DNA of 17,706 nucleotides. Source: Nitrososphaerales archaeon TH5894. GTDB taxonomy: Archaea; Thermoproteota; Nitrososphaeria; Nitrososphaerales; Nitrososphaeraceae. The first letter of the stretch is position 1. Every line of letters starts with the position of its first letter. A program made the translations under genes and the position numbers. Below, one piece after another: positions 7,113 through 14,596 of this stretch. The notes beneath the pieces are model-generated. The model worked only from the letters and a program-made list of their open reading frames with translations, was not told where the DNA came from and did no database searches. The stretch is from NCBI GenBank assembly GCA_014523485.1, contig JAATVK010000126.1, positions 1 through 17,706 of the forward strand. The letters are read 5' to 3'.

Positions 7113-7301
7113 TCAGTCTGGTGATCCACCTATACAGGCACAGTAACCAAATTCATCTATTCGTGAATTACAAAAATTGCAATATCCATATAGATTATAA
7201 TTTACATCACTAGCATATTTGCCAAAATTCTTAAAATGATCATCTAATTCTTCTGAAACATCCTCAATAGAAATATCGTAAGAATTATCTTCATATCTCA
7301 T
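7113..7301 (-). CDS. Small four-cysteine (zinc-ribbon-like) protein, 62 aa
   Basis: Not identifiable by name. The N-terminal 35 residues are acidic (EDVSEELDDHFKNFG) and probably helical. The C-terminal third carries Cys41, Cys44, Cys54 and Cys56, a CxxC-x9-CxC arrangement that could bind one zinc ion, as in small archaeal zinc ribbons. The glycines and Tyr/Phe around the cysteines (YGYCNFC, FGYCAC) fit a zinc knuckle. Such proteins are often regulators or partners of larger machines, but nothing here says which. The 22-bp tandem duplication at its start places two further ATGs upstream, both out of frame with it. The ATG at 7301 is the first that gives the full protein. Confidence 0.65.
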   Translation of the reverse strand: MRYEDNSYDISIEDVSEELDDHFKNFGKYASDVNYNLYGYCNFCNSRIDEFGYCACIGGSPD

Positions 7302-7350
7302 AATAATTAAGTATAGTGAACATAATAATTAAGTATAGTGAACATAATTA
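7299..7350 (-). repeat. Tandem 22-bp duplication covering start codon and leader, plus partial third copy
   Basis: A 22-bp unit beginning CATAATAATT occurs at 7299-7320 and 7321-7342 without a mismatch, followed by a partial CATAATTA. On the minus strand each copy ends in ATG, so the start codon and leader of the 62-aa gene are duplicated. The TATA-like segment (about 7352-7363) is about 34 nt from the middle ATG but 56 nt from the real one. The middle ATG opens a 10-codon frame that overlaps the real start. Confidence 0.7.
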
Positions 7351-7806
7351 AAATATATTATAATTTTAAAATAGTTAGCTGTATCCACAGTGAGTATGCT
7401 TAACTGATTAGTTGAAGGAAATTATTATTAATCTTTAAGATTATTTTATTATTCTCATAATTGTCAGACTTTCTCTAGATATCATTTAGTTAATCTTCAG
7501 GAAGTTAGGCCTTTATTATATTAGCAGTCAGTTCAGTTTTTTTATATTTATTGTTTGGTGTATTGTTGTTATTATTCTTACAATTGTATTTTCAGCTGCT
7601 TTACCAATATTTTCAATTGTTGTTGTTGATCTTGTTTTTGTTATATATTGTGAAGCCGTACATCAAATTTGTATTCTATATTTTAAGATAGTTTTTTACT
7701 TGCAATTATTCTATATAGCTAGCACTAAAGCTTAATCTTAAAGATCATTATCTATTTATTAAAAAATAATGCATTAGTATATCTAGTAATAGCATCCTTA
7801 AGATTA
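7351..7806. other. Intergenic region, probable 3' side of the ALDH gene
   Basis: AT-rich DNA between two leftward genes. It includes the TATA-like segment for the 62-aa gene near its left end. At about 7543-7663 a minus-strand frame lacking a start codon would encode a helical-looking peptide; it is not called. No RNA gene seen. Confidence 0.5.
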
Positions 7807-9210
7807 TCATTCTACATAGTGTTCATGTATTAACTGGTCATAAAGTCTAATTGATTTAATATTTACAAATTCTAGCATACCATATCTTGAAAGTTCTCTT
7901 CCAAATCCACTTTTTTTAATACCGCCAAATGGAACCCTAGGATCTGAAACTACAACATTATTGACAGCTACTATACCTGACTTTACGTTACTAGATAATA
8001 ATTCTGCATTTTCAAGGTCTTCTGTCCAAATACTAGCTCCCAGACCGAATTCAGAGCCATTTGCAAGTTTTATAGCTTCTTTTTCATTGTCAGCAATAAG
8101 AATAGGAGCAACTGGGCCAAAAACTTCCTCATTTACTATACGCATAGTTGGAGTAATATTGCCAAGAACAGTCGGCTTGTAAAAATAACCTTTACTTCCT
8201 ACTATTTGTTCTCCACCCGTAAGGACTTCCGCTCCTTCCTTAATCGAGTCTTCAACTTGTGAATCTATTGTCTGTAATGCCTTTGCATTTACAAGTGGTC
8301 CTATATCAGTATCATCCAAAGAAGGATCGCCAACCTTAAGGTTCTCAGTTTTTTGAATAAACTTTTCAATAAACTCCTTTGCAATAATCTTTATTACAAT
8401 AAATCTTTTTGACGCAATACAACTTTGACCACAATTAATAAAACGTCCTTTTACTGCTCCTGTTGACGCTTTCTCTATATCGGCGTCTGCACATACAATA
8501 AAAGGATCGCTTCCACCTAGTTCAAGTACAGTTTTCTTTAGTTGTGAGGTTGCTCTCTGTGCAACTTTAGCACCGACAGGAACACTTCCAGTAAATGTAA
8601 CAGCATTTACATCTGAATCTACAAGTATTTCTGCAACACTAGAGTCTCCTATTACTGTGTTAAAAATGCCTTCAGATAATCCAGCTTTATCAAAGGTTTT
8701 TTCAATTTCTATTCCACATTGCATTGTAGCACTAGCTGGTTTTAATACAATTGTATTTCCTACTATTAACGAAGGCGCTGCAAATCTTAATGCCTGCCAA
8801 TATGGAAAATTCCATGGCATTATACTTCCTATAACACCCAATGCTTCAAATTTTATAATACTCTTTCTTGCATCAGTATTGAAAGATTCATCGTGAATAA
8901 AGTTCTTTCCGTTATCTGCAAAATATTCAATAGCCCATGCACATTTATCAATCTCAGCTCTTGCTTCTTTTATTGCTTTACCCATTTCATTTGTAGCTGT
9001 TCTAGCAAGATCCTCTCTGTTTTTTCTTAATTCTTGAGCAACATGATAAAGAGAATCAATCCGTTTGTCCAAGTCTTTTTCCCATTCTTTATAGATATCT
9101 CGGGCTTTCTTTACAATCGAACTTACATTTTCTTTGGTCATTATAGTATATTTTTTGAGAATTTTCTCTGTTGTAGGATTTATGGTTATTAATTCAGGAG
9201 AGTTTGTCAA
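7807..9210 (-). CDS. Aldehyde dehydrogenase, succinate-semialdehyde dehydrogenase (Sad/YneI) type
   Basis: A 467-aa NAD(P)+-dependent aldehyde dehydrogenase with every catalytic element: PWNFP at 132-136 (Asn134), VLKPAS with Lys157, FTGS at 206-209, general base Glu230 in LELGGSDPF, catalytic Cys264 in GQSC, Glu362 in EEVFGP, and PFGGIKKSGFGREL near 427-440. Sequence and length match the Sad/YneI succinate-semialdehyde dehydrogenase group better than other ALDHs. It starts with TTG at 9210, overlapping the stop of the alcohol dehydrogenase gene (TTGA, 9207-9210), which implies translational coupling; starting at the first internal ATG (residue 24) would lose the conserved N-terminus. It may oxidise succinic or another semialdehyde. 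In ammonia-oxidising archaea related enzymes have been considered for reductive steps of the 4-hydroxybutyrate branch, so direction is open. Confidence 0.93.
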   Translation of the reverse strand: MTNSPELITINPTTEKILKKYTIMTKENVSSIVKKARDIYKEWEKDLDKRIDSLYHVAQELRKNREDLARTATNEMGKAIKEARAEIDKCAWAIEYFADNGKNFIHDESFNTDARKSIIKFEALGVIGSIMPWNFPYWQALRFAAPSLIVGNTIVLKPASATMQCGIEIEKTFDKAGLSEGIFNTVIGDSSVAEILVDSDVNAVTFTGSVPVGAKVAQRATSQLKKTVLELGGSDPFIVCADADIEKASTGAVKGRFINCGQSCIASKRFIVIKIIAKEFIEKFIQKTENLKVGDPSLDDTDIGPLVNAKALQTIDSQVEDSIKEGAEVLTGGEQIVGSKGYFYKPTVLGNITPTMRIVNEEVFGPVAPILIADNEKEAIKLANGSEFGLGASIWTEDLENAELLSSNVKSGIVAVNNVVVSDPRVPFGGIKKSGFGRELSRYGMLEFVNIKSIRLYDQLIHEHYVE

Positions 9211-10262
9211 GGGTTTATTACACCTCGAGCAAGAATTTTACCATCATTTAACATTTTTAATGCTTTTGTAGCCTCCTCAAGTTTGAATTTATTAGAGATA
9301 ATCGGTTTTATTATGTCTCTTTTTGCCAATGAAACAAGTTCTATTAAATCATTGATACTTCCAGTATAAGATCCAATTAATTTGTACGATCTAGTGGGCA
9401 TTGAAATTAGATTCAATTTTAATTCACCACCAAAAAGTCCAACTAATACCACTTTTGCTCTTCTTCTAAGAAAATTCATATCAGTTTCTACTGTTGAGGA
9501 AGCATTAACAAAATCAATTACTGCATCAGCTCCCATTCTCCCAGTTAATTCCATAACTGCTTTCACAGCATCTTCCTTTTTTGAATTGATAATATCGTCT
9601 GCACCATTTTCCTTTGCTGCTTTAAGCTTTTTATCATCTCTATCTAACGCAATTATTCTTGAACCTGTTATTGCCTTTGCTAATTGTATGGCCATCAATC
9701 CAAGTCCTCCCGTCCCAACAATTACTACATTATCATTAGGTTTCAGATTACCATTCTTTACAGCACCATATGCTGTAAGTGCAGAACATGATAAAGGAGC
9801 ACTTGTATCAGTATCTATTTCATCTCCAAGTTTAACTAAGTATTTGTAACTTGGTACTAAAACATAATCTGCATATCCTCCGTCAGTATAAATTCCTAAG
9901 GACCTTGGTTTATCACAAAGATTTTCTTCTCCTGTTCTGCATGCAGGACATAGTCCTTCCCCAATCCATGGAAACACAAGAACTTTTTCATTCTTTGCAA
10001 ACCCTTCTGTCTGGTCGCCTAGGCTATCTATTACCCCAGCAATTTCATGTCCTGGCGTTAAAGGGTATTTTACTCCTCTATCGGTAGTTTTCAAAAATTG
10101 TCCTTGCGGACCTTCATATCCTCCCTCCCATAAGTGAATATCACTATGGCAAACTCCAGATGATTGAACTTTTACCAACACTTGAGAGCCTTTGGGTTTT
10201 GGAGTTTTATTTTCTTGTATTTGAAGAGGTCGCTTAATCTCAATAATTTTAGCAGATTTCAT
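9207..10262 (-). CDS. Zinc-dependent alcohol dehydrogenase (MDR family)
   Basis: A 351-aa medium-chain dehydrogenase similar throughout to the Sulfolobus NAD-dependent ADH. Catalytic zinc ligands are Cys38 (GVCHSD), His72 with Glu73 (GHE), and Cys159 (PLSCSA). The structural zinc loop is present as Glu102, Cys105, Cys108 and Cys116 (archaeal type with Glu replacing the first Cys). The Rossmann motif GTGGLG is at 183-188, and Asp207 at the end of the second strand favours NAD+ over NADP+. It starts at ATG 10262; a GGTGG-like site lies about 15 nt upstream. It is the first gene of a two-gene operon with the aldehyde dehydrogenase. The pair can convert alcohol to aldehyde to acid, or the reverse; succinic semialdehyde/4-hydroxybutyrate is one candidate couple. 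The substrate is not determined by sequence. Confidence 0.93.
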   Translation of the reverse strand: MKSAKIIEIKRPLQIQENKTPKPKGSQVLVKVQSSGVCHSDIHLWEGGYEGPQGQFLKTTDRGVKYPLTPGHEIAGVIDSLGDQTEGFAKNEKVLVFPWIGEGLCPACRTGEENLCDKPRSLGIYTDGGYADYVLVPSYKYLVKLGDEIDTDTSAPLSCSALTAYGAVKNGNLKPNDNVVIVGTGGLGLMAIQLAKAITGSRIIALDRDDKKLKAAKENGADDIINSKKEDAVKAVMELTGRMGADAVIDFVNASSTVETDMNFLRRRAKVVLVGLFGGELKLNLISMPTRSYKLIGSYTGSINDLIELVSLAKRDIIKPIISNKFKLEEATKALKMLNDGKILARGVINP

Positions 10263-10657
10263 TTCTTATTTTATCCACCATTAACAATTTTTTATTTGAC
10301 TTCAACAAAATATTAGATTAATACAAAATATATTAAGATTATCTATTTAATTCTCAATTACTATTATTATAAAATATATACTATTCTTGTATCTCTATTG
10401 AATATAAGAAATATCTAAATAATTAGATAATTTTCTAATTTTAGTTACATCCATTTAGACATCTTTTGATAAGTATTTGATTGTATTATTCTCATTTAGA
10501 ATTCTTGATGATATATATTCAAAAAATCAGTATTGAAATAGATATTTCTTGTTATATAATTCGTTTCCTTTTTTTCTTTTCTCCTTAGCGCTTCTAATAC
10601 TTAATTCTAATTTTATATTTAATTTTTTTATAAAACTATTATGTATTGAGATGTATC
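10263..10657. other. Intergenic: ADH operon promoter side and 3' side of phoD
   Basis: About 395 bp between two leftward genes with no coding frame. The minus-strand sequence just before the ADH start is AT-rich with TATA-like pieces (about 10300-10335), none outstanding. Plus-strand T-rich runs near 10567-10585 and 10619-10631 are A-rich in the transcript and are not terminators for phoD. Confidence 0.5.
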
Positions 10658-12247
10658 TTATTTAGGAATAAGATTTATAGTCGAATTTGGTCGTATTCTA
10701 TTATTAGAATCAATAACATCATAAATAAAATGATATTTACCATCTTTTTCTTTTTCTATTTTAACGTGACCAAAATTAAAAAGGGCACTTTCACTGTATA
10801 TGTACGTGGCATTAATTGTAGGATCTAGAGGATATGGTTTATCACTTGTATATGCACTTAATGGGCCATTAGTCATTTCGTAAAATGTAAATATATCTCC
10901 ATCTCTATCAAAGTCTTGAGATACTTTTACTGTTGAAGCATAATGTACATCAGTTGTAAGAAAGATAACATTTTTAATGTTTCTTTCATCTAGAAACTTT
11001 AGAAATTGATTTCTTTCATTAGTAAATGTTAGAGTATTTGAAGCATTATTAGTTGCCCAATTATTGCAAGCCTGCATATACCCAATACAATCAGGAATAG
11101 TAATAGGGATAGGATTAGATATTATTTTCCAAGTAGCATTAGATGACAAAAGCTTGTTTTTTAACCAATCAAGTTGTTGTGTTCCGTATAATGTTTTATT
11201 GTTCTGGATAGTGTCTTGTAGTGTATTTATACTACGATATGAATGTGTATCTAATAAGAATAAATCAAGATTTTTTCCCCATTGAAACATTCTGTATATT
11301 TGGTCTGGTCTTTCTTTATTTTTTTCAATGGGAGAAAATTCAAAGAAGTATTTAACTCCAGTCTTAACTAAATTAGGATAACCACTTTTGTTTCTTTCAT
11401 TTGGATCTTTAGATACCTCATAAAAAGACCAATTTCCATAATTATCAATCACTTCATGATCATCTAATTGTGAATACATTGATGTATCGTTAAGAAAATT
11501 CTGTATGTGTGAATCATATCTGTTGTATTCCCAATGTTGCAAAAATGTTTTATTTAATTCATCTTGATCATTCCAGTCTATATCATTTACTCGTTTAAAA
11601 TTTTCCTCTATATTTTGCCAATATGTATAATTATTTTTAACTAAATCTGTTAAATCATTACAAGTTCCATCTGCATAAATTTGATCTCCATTAAAAATAA
11701 AAAAATCAGGTGCTGTTAATTTTATTATTGAAAAAATAGAATATCCAATTTCTTGTTGTCTGCATAAAGTCCCTCCACCTAAATCCCCTGCAATCACAAA
11801 ATCTATTTGTGTTAGCTCGTTTTCATTAGGAGATGTTGTAAATTTACCAGTTTTATAATCAGATTTCAGTGATGAATTATTGAGATCTGCAAACCATACT
11901 TTGTAATAATAAGTTGTATTGGATTTTAAATTAATCAATTTCACATGTCCTGCAAAATCTGTTGAGGAATTAACCAAAGTTTTTAAAACAATATTAGAAA
12001 AATTATTTAAAAGATCATTGGATTTATTATATGACACGTTCATAATGGATTGTGTATTTGATTTTGACCAGATTATAGTACTATTTTTTGTTACATCTCC
12101 ACTAGCAACACCGTGTGTAATCTTTAAACTATCATCTATGCTATGAGATTCTTTAAATGGCATTAAAAAAATAGTAGATATAAAAAATGTTATAATAACT
12201 ATAGTCAACTTACTACGAAATTTAGTAAAATTATGATTATTTAGCAT
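10658..12247 (-). CDS. phoD: Exported PhoD-type alkaline phosphatase/phosphodiesterase
   Basis: A 529-aa PhoD family enzyme. Residues 11-35 form a hydrophobic signal peptide or anchor after a basic N-terminus, so it acts outside the membrane. Residues 42-138 are the Fn3-like N-terminal domain starting with HGVASGD, the family hallmark. The metallophosphatase domain follows: AGDLGG (Asp155), NGDQIYADG (Asp188, Tyr191), LDDHEVIDNYGN (Asp262-His264), LLDTHSYR (Asp333, Arg338), and TTDVHY (Asp433, His435). PhoD enzymes release phosphate from mono- and diesters, including envelope polymers. The ATG at 12247 has a TATA-like box about 37 nt upstream (12279-12288), giving a leader of about 10 nt. No TTCTCA-type palindrome is seen before it, so it need not share control with the phosphoesterase at 4089. 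Asn and Ser are frequent, as expected for an exported protein of this genome. Confidence 0.92.
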   Translation of the reverse strand: MLNNHNFTKFRSKLTIVIITFFISTIFLMPFKESHSIDDSLKITHGVASGDVTKNSTIIWSKSNTQSIMNVSYNKSNDLLNNFSNIVLKTLVNSSTDFAGHVKLINLKSNTTYYYKVWFADLNNSSLKSDYKTGKFTTSPNENELTQIDFVIAGDLGGGTLCRQQEIGYSIFSIIKLTAPDFFIFNGDQIYADGTCNDLTDLVKNNYTYWQNIEENFKRVNDIDWNDQDELNKTFLQHWEYNRYDSHIQNFLNDTSMYSQLDDHEVIDNYGNWSFYEVSKDPNERNKSGYPNLVKTGVKYFFEFSPIEKNKERPDQIYRMFQWGKNLDLFLLDTHSYRSINTLQDTIQNNKTLYGTQQLDWLKNKLLSSNATWKIISNPIPITIPDCIGYMQACNNWATNNASNTLTFTNERNQFLKFLDERNIKNVIFLTTDVHYASTVKVSQDFDRDGDIFTFYEMTNGPLSAYTSDKPYPLDPTINATYIYSESALFNFGHVKIEKEKDGKYHFIYDVIDSNNRIRPNSTINLIPK

Positions 12248-12278
12248 TAGTATTATTATTTTTCAAACATCATGCAAA

Positions 12279-12288
12279 GTATAAAAAA
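12279..12288 (-). promoter_or_regulatory. TATA box of phoD
   Basis: Minus-strand TTTTTTATAC, centred about 37 nt before the phoD ATG, the same spacing as the TATA boxes before the genes at 490 and 4089. Confidence 0.5.
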
Positions 12289-12547
12289 TTTTTCTAAAAA
12301 TAACTTTTGACAGGGTTATTTGCAATCTTATAATAGAGTGTAAAAAGTCACATTTATTTTTACTAAAAGGGAATGTTTTACCGTATCAAGCAGTTGACTA
12401 TTCACCACCCTTAGTTCGCTCACTAAGGTTATTAGTTTTAGATTATTAAATTTATAATTTTTTTATTTACTAAATTAATGCATATTAAGAATTAGGAATT
12501 AATAATTATAATTTTCTTTATCTTAATATAGTAATATACCTATTGTC
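12289..12547. other. Intergenic region with a GC-richer orphan segment
   Basis: Mostly AT-rich, but 12378-12430 is clearly richer in G and C than its flanks and ends in a hairpin (listed separately). It lies directly after the 3' end of the foreign-looking beta-propeller gene. No coding frame or tRNA fits it; it may be a remnant of the DNA that brought that gene. Confidence 0.45.
12409..12428. repeat. Hairpin with perfect 7-bp stem
   Basis: CCTTAGT-TCGCTC-ACTAAGG. Read on the plus strand it is followed by T-rich sequence, but no plus-strand gene precedes it. On the minus strand it lies about 120 bp beyond the stop of the MRJP gene without a U-run. A mobile-element end or RNA remnant is possible. 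Confidence 0.4.
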
Positions 12548-13699
12548 TTAGCGCAAGAGGACTGGTGAAGTGTCAATAAGGACTCGGAACAAAGTGTAGG
12601 GTTTACGGCGAAGGTCCTGTCCTTTTTGGTAGCGTGCTTGGCGATGTAACTGGTTGGCCGTAACATATAGGTATCCATCCAAGGCTACCGAAAGTGTATC
12701 AGGCCATAAGAGACGCGGGTCATGCACTACTGTTTCCCATTGCCTATTATCAGGATTACGACGTAGAATAGAATTGTGCTCATAGTTTGTAGAATAAATA
12801 TAACCTGTTGCATCCGATTCTAGTCCATCAGAAGCTCCTCCCTTATCTCCCTCATCAGCCACTGTATCGGCGACTTTTTTCGTTTCATGAGATCGATCTG
12901 CTAGCGCATCGATGTCCACACTGTAAAGCTTACGACTTCCAAGCGGACAATAATATAGACGAGAACCATCAGCGTTTATTGCAATCCCATCAGTGCCCAT
13001 GCTAGCACCCTGCTTTACTGTTCCATCCGGCTGATGCTGCAGAAAAGGCCTTCCTTCAACAATCGGAAGAAAGGTTTGTAATCCCTCTGCTTTAGTCGAG
13101 GGATGGTCATGTAGGTGACGCCAACTCTCGCCGGATGCCAAGTCCACAACGATAATTCCATTTGGTCCATTTTGGGATGAGTCGGTGATAAACGCCATAC
13201 CTTCGTTACCACGTCTTAAGTCAAAACGTACATCATTTAGGTAAGTCGTGGGCAAAGCCACGTCTTGAGGGAAGAGAATCTTCTTGACGACCTTATTATT
13301 GGTTAAATCGACACAGATCATCTTAGGACCTCCATATTCAGTTGGTTGGAAAAGGGGACTACCGGTATCAAGAATCCATAGACGATCAACAGGATCGACA
13401 ACTACTGATTGTACTGATACCAGTGCCTTAGCAGGATCATCTGGATCTGTTTGATTAAATGATTCATCAGGATAGGCAACCGCCTTACCATTCTTCATCT
13501 CAGCGACCGTAAATTGTACATCATCACCCCACTTTGGAAAGTTGACGAAAATACGTCCCTGTTGTGACACACTCACGCCAGTTGGCATAGCTCCGTAAAA
13601 GTAGGCGACAGGTTCTAATACACCTAGAGGTTCCTCTGCTGGCAATTCCCGAATTGAAGTATCATTTTGTGATGAATCTTTTTTATGATTCATTGACAT
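12548..13699 (-). CDS. Major Royal Jelly Protein/Yellow family beta-propeller, probably horizontally acquired
   Basis: A 383-aa protein of the MRJP/Yellow family (L-dopachrome tautomerase-related in many bacterial annotations), a beta-propeller distantly like gluconolactonases. Family blocks run the whole length: GVSVSQQGRIFVNFPKW (41-57), VVVDPVDRLWILDTG (99-113), YLNDVRFD (153-160), AFITDSS (169-175), GTDGIAINADG (235-245), YYCPLGSRKLYSVD (249-262), ASDGLESD (289-296), STNYEHNSI (303-311), and LLWPDTLSVALDGYLYVTANQL (split 330-340, 341-351). No signal peptide is seen, although many relatives are secreted. GC is far above the neighbours: 34 of 60 bases in 13081-13140. With codon use to match, this points to transfer from a bacterium. 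ATG 13699 has a GAAGG site about 10 nt upstream (13710-13714), unusual in this window. Enzymatic activity is unknown; some bacterial members are proposed lactonases or isomerases. Confidence 0.88.
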   Translation of the reverse strand: MSMNHKKDSSQNDTSIRELPAEEPLGVLEPVAYFYGAMPTGVSVSQQGRIFVNFPKWGDDVQFTVAEMKNGKAVAYPDESFNQTDPDDPAKALVSVQSVVVDPVDRLWILDTGSPLFQPTEYGGPKMICVDLTNNKVVKKILFPQDVALPTTYLNDVRFDLRRGNEGMAFITDSSQNGPNGIIVVDLASGESWRHLHDHPSTKAEGLQTFLPIVEGRPFLQHQPDGTVKQGASMGTDGIAINADGSRLYYCPLGSRKLYSVDIDALADRSHETKKVADTVADEGDKGGASDGLESDATGYIYSTNYEHNSILRRNPDNRQWETVVHDPRLLWPDTLSVALDGYLYVTANQLHRQARYQKGQDLRRKPYTLFRVLIDTSPVLLR

Positions 13700-14063
13700 G
13701 GTTATTTAACCTTCTTTTTCTATGATGGCCCCATTAATTTCGATTTTACAAATATTATGATTATATATTAACCGTGAAATCAATAAAGAGTGAAAAACAA
13801 AGAGTATTAAATCTAGTAGTAGCATAGTATGTCCTATTTCTTTGTAATAAAAAGGATTATTCTTAATCATTGTGTTACTAAGTATAGGTAATATATTATA
13901 TAATGGTTATTTGTTGTAGTTACATCAGAAATCTCATAATCAGTTTAATCTAACATAAATTACATTAAGAAATTATTAAAATTATATTTTGAGCCTTTCT
14001 GCAATAACTGAACTAATAAATATTTTTGAAAAATCAATTTTATAACATAATTAAACTCTTTAA
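13700..14063. other. Intergenic: promoter side of the MRJP gene
   Basis: AT composition returns to the genome norm immediately outside the MRJP gene. A TATA-like segment (minus-strand TTAATATATAATC, about 13758-13770) lies about 65 nt before the ATG, allowing a leader of about 40 nt with the GAAGG site. A short inverted repeat GGTTA-TT-TAACC (13700-13711) touches the start codon. Nothing else is recognisable. Confidence 0.5.
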
Positions 14064-14210
14064 CTAGTCTTTTTTCTTTTTTGATTTTCCACTCAAACTA
14101 GCATTACATACTGCATATGGATTGACTTTCTTTCCTGATTTTCCTTTCACTTTTTCAACACATCTATCAAATTTTTTTGTGTTTACTCCCTTCTTGACGC
14201 CTCTTGGCAT
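14064..14210 (-). CDS. Small basic protein, 48 aa, with two cysteines
   Basis: ATG at 14210 to TAG at 14064-14066. The sequence begins MPRGVKKGVNTKKFDRCVEK, continues with VKGKSGKKVNPYAVCNASL and ends in a Lys-rich tail. The FDRCVxKVK and NPYAVCNAS patterns (Cys17 and Cys35) look like a conserved small protein I recall from archaeal and viral genomes, without a known function; that memory is not verified. Lys-rich ends suggest nucleic-acid contact. A TATA-like stretch (minus-strand TTAATTAAATATAT, about 14226-14239) lies about 20-26 nt upstream, fitting a leaderless transcript. GC at first and second codon positions exceeds the surrounding DNA, supporting coding. It is separated from the MRJP gene by about 360 bp on the same strand. 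Confidence 0.75.
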   Translation of the reverse strand: MPRGVKKGVNTKKFDRCVEKVKGKSGKKVNPYAVCNASLSGKSKKKKD

Positions 14211-14373
14211 ATTATATCTATATCAATATATTTAATTAAGATTATAGAAAAAAGAGTAAAAAAATATTTATAAAATTACTTCAAAACAAAGGAATGATAA
14301 TAGCTAAATTAGATTTATTTTTATCATGCATTGTTTAGCAGTATTAATATAAAATTTATAAAATATCTAGATA

Positions 14374-14479
14374 GCCGGAATAGAGACTAGAACAGTCCAC
14401 ATGGTTATTCGGCAAAGGTTCAGAAACATCTAAAAAAATGTCAGAACTTTATTGACAAGACAGGATTTAAATCCTGATT
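14374..14479 (+). ncRNA. Candidate structured small RNA (three consecutive hairpins)
   Basis: Hairpin 1: GCCG-G-AAT (14374-14381) with ATTCGGC (14407-14413), containing inner GACT/AGTC. Hairpin 2: GTTC...ACAT with ATGT...GAAC (about 14419-14456). Hairpin 3: the perfect palindrome CAGGATTTAAATCCTG (14461-14476). A TATA-like TTTATAAAA (about 14355-14363) precedes and a short T-run (14493-14497) follows. It matches no RNA family I know, and no tRNA arm consensus fits. It may instead be a cluster of binding sites before the AmrS gene. Confidence 0.3.
14461..14479. repeat. Dispersed near-palindrome, copy 2 (CAGGATTTA type)
   Basis: CAGGATTTAAATCCTGATT; its first 16 bases are a perfect palindrome. 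Nearly the same sequence is at 6363-6382. Confidence 0.45.
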
Positions 14480-14596
14480 TAAAGGATTCATCTATTTTTG
14501 CAATAAACACAAATTAAAGAAGAATTTCAAAACATTTCATAACTGTTATTAAAAATTTAAGTACTCTTATAATGTTGAAATGTAAATATAATATTA

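Larger units (their letters stand above)
14211..14596. other. Intergenic region between the 48-aa gene and the AmrS gene
   Basis: Divergent promoters at the two ends with a block of consecutive inverted repeats between them (14374-14479, listed separately). The TATA-like AAAAATTTAA before the AmrS gene is at about 14550-14560. No coding frame. Confidence 0.5.

Noticed and set aside
7543..7663. Minus-strand frame reading TRSTTTIENIGKAAENTIV
   Set aside because: No ATG, GTG or TTG start in frame and a stop just upstream; at most a gene remnant.
9156..9167. GAGAATTTTCTC as another copy of the TTCTCA/TGAGAA operator
   Set aside because: It is inside the ALDH coding sequence, the spacing differs, and the codons are needed for conserved N-terminal residues.
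12361..12430. Possible tRNA or intrinsic terminator at the GC-richer segment
   Set aside because: No cloverleaf arms; no U-run after the hairpin in the direction of the neighbouring genes.
14374..14480. Possible tRNA because of a GGATTTAAATCC arm-like sequence
   Set aside because: The T-loop lacks TTCRA, no acceptor stem closes at the right distance, and no anticodon arm fits.
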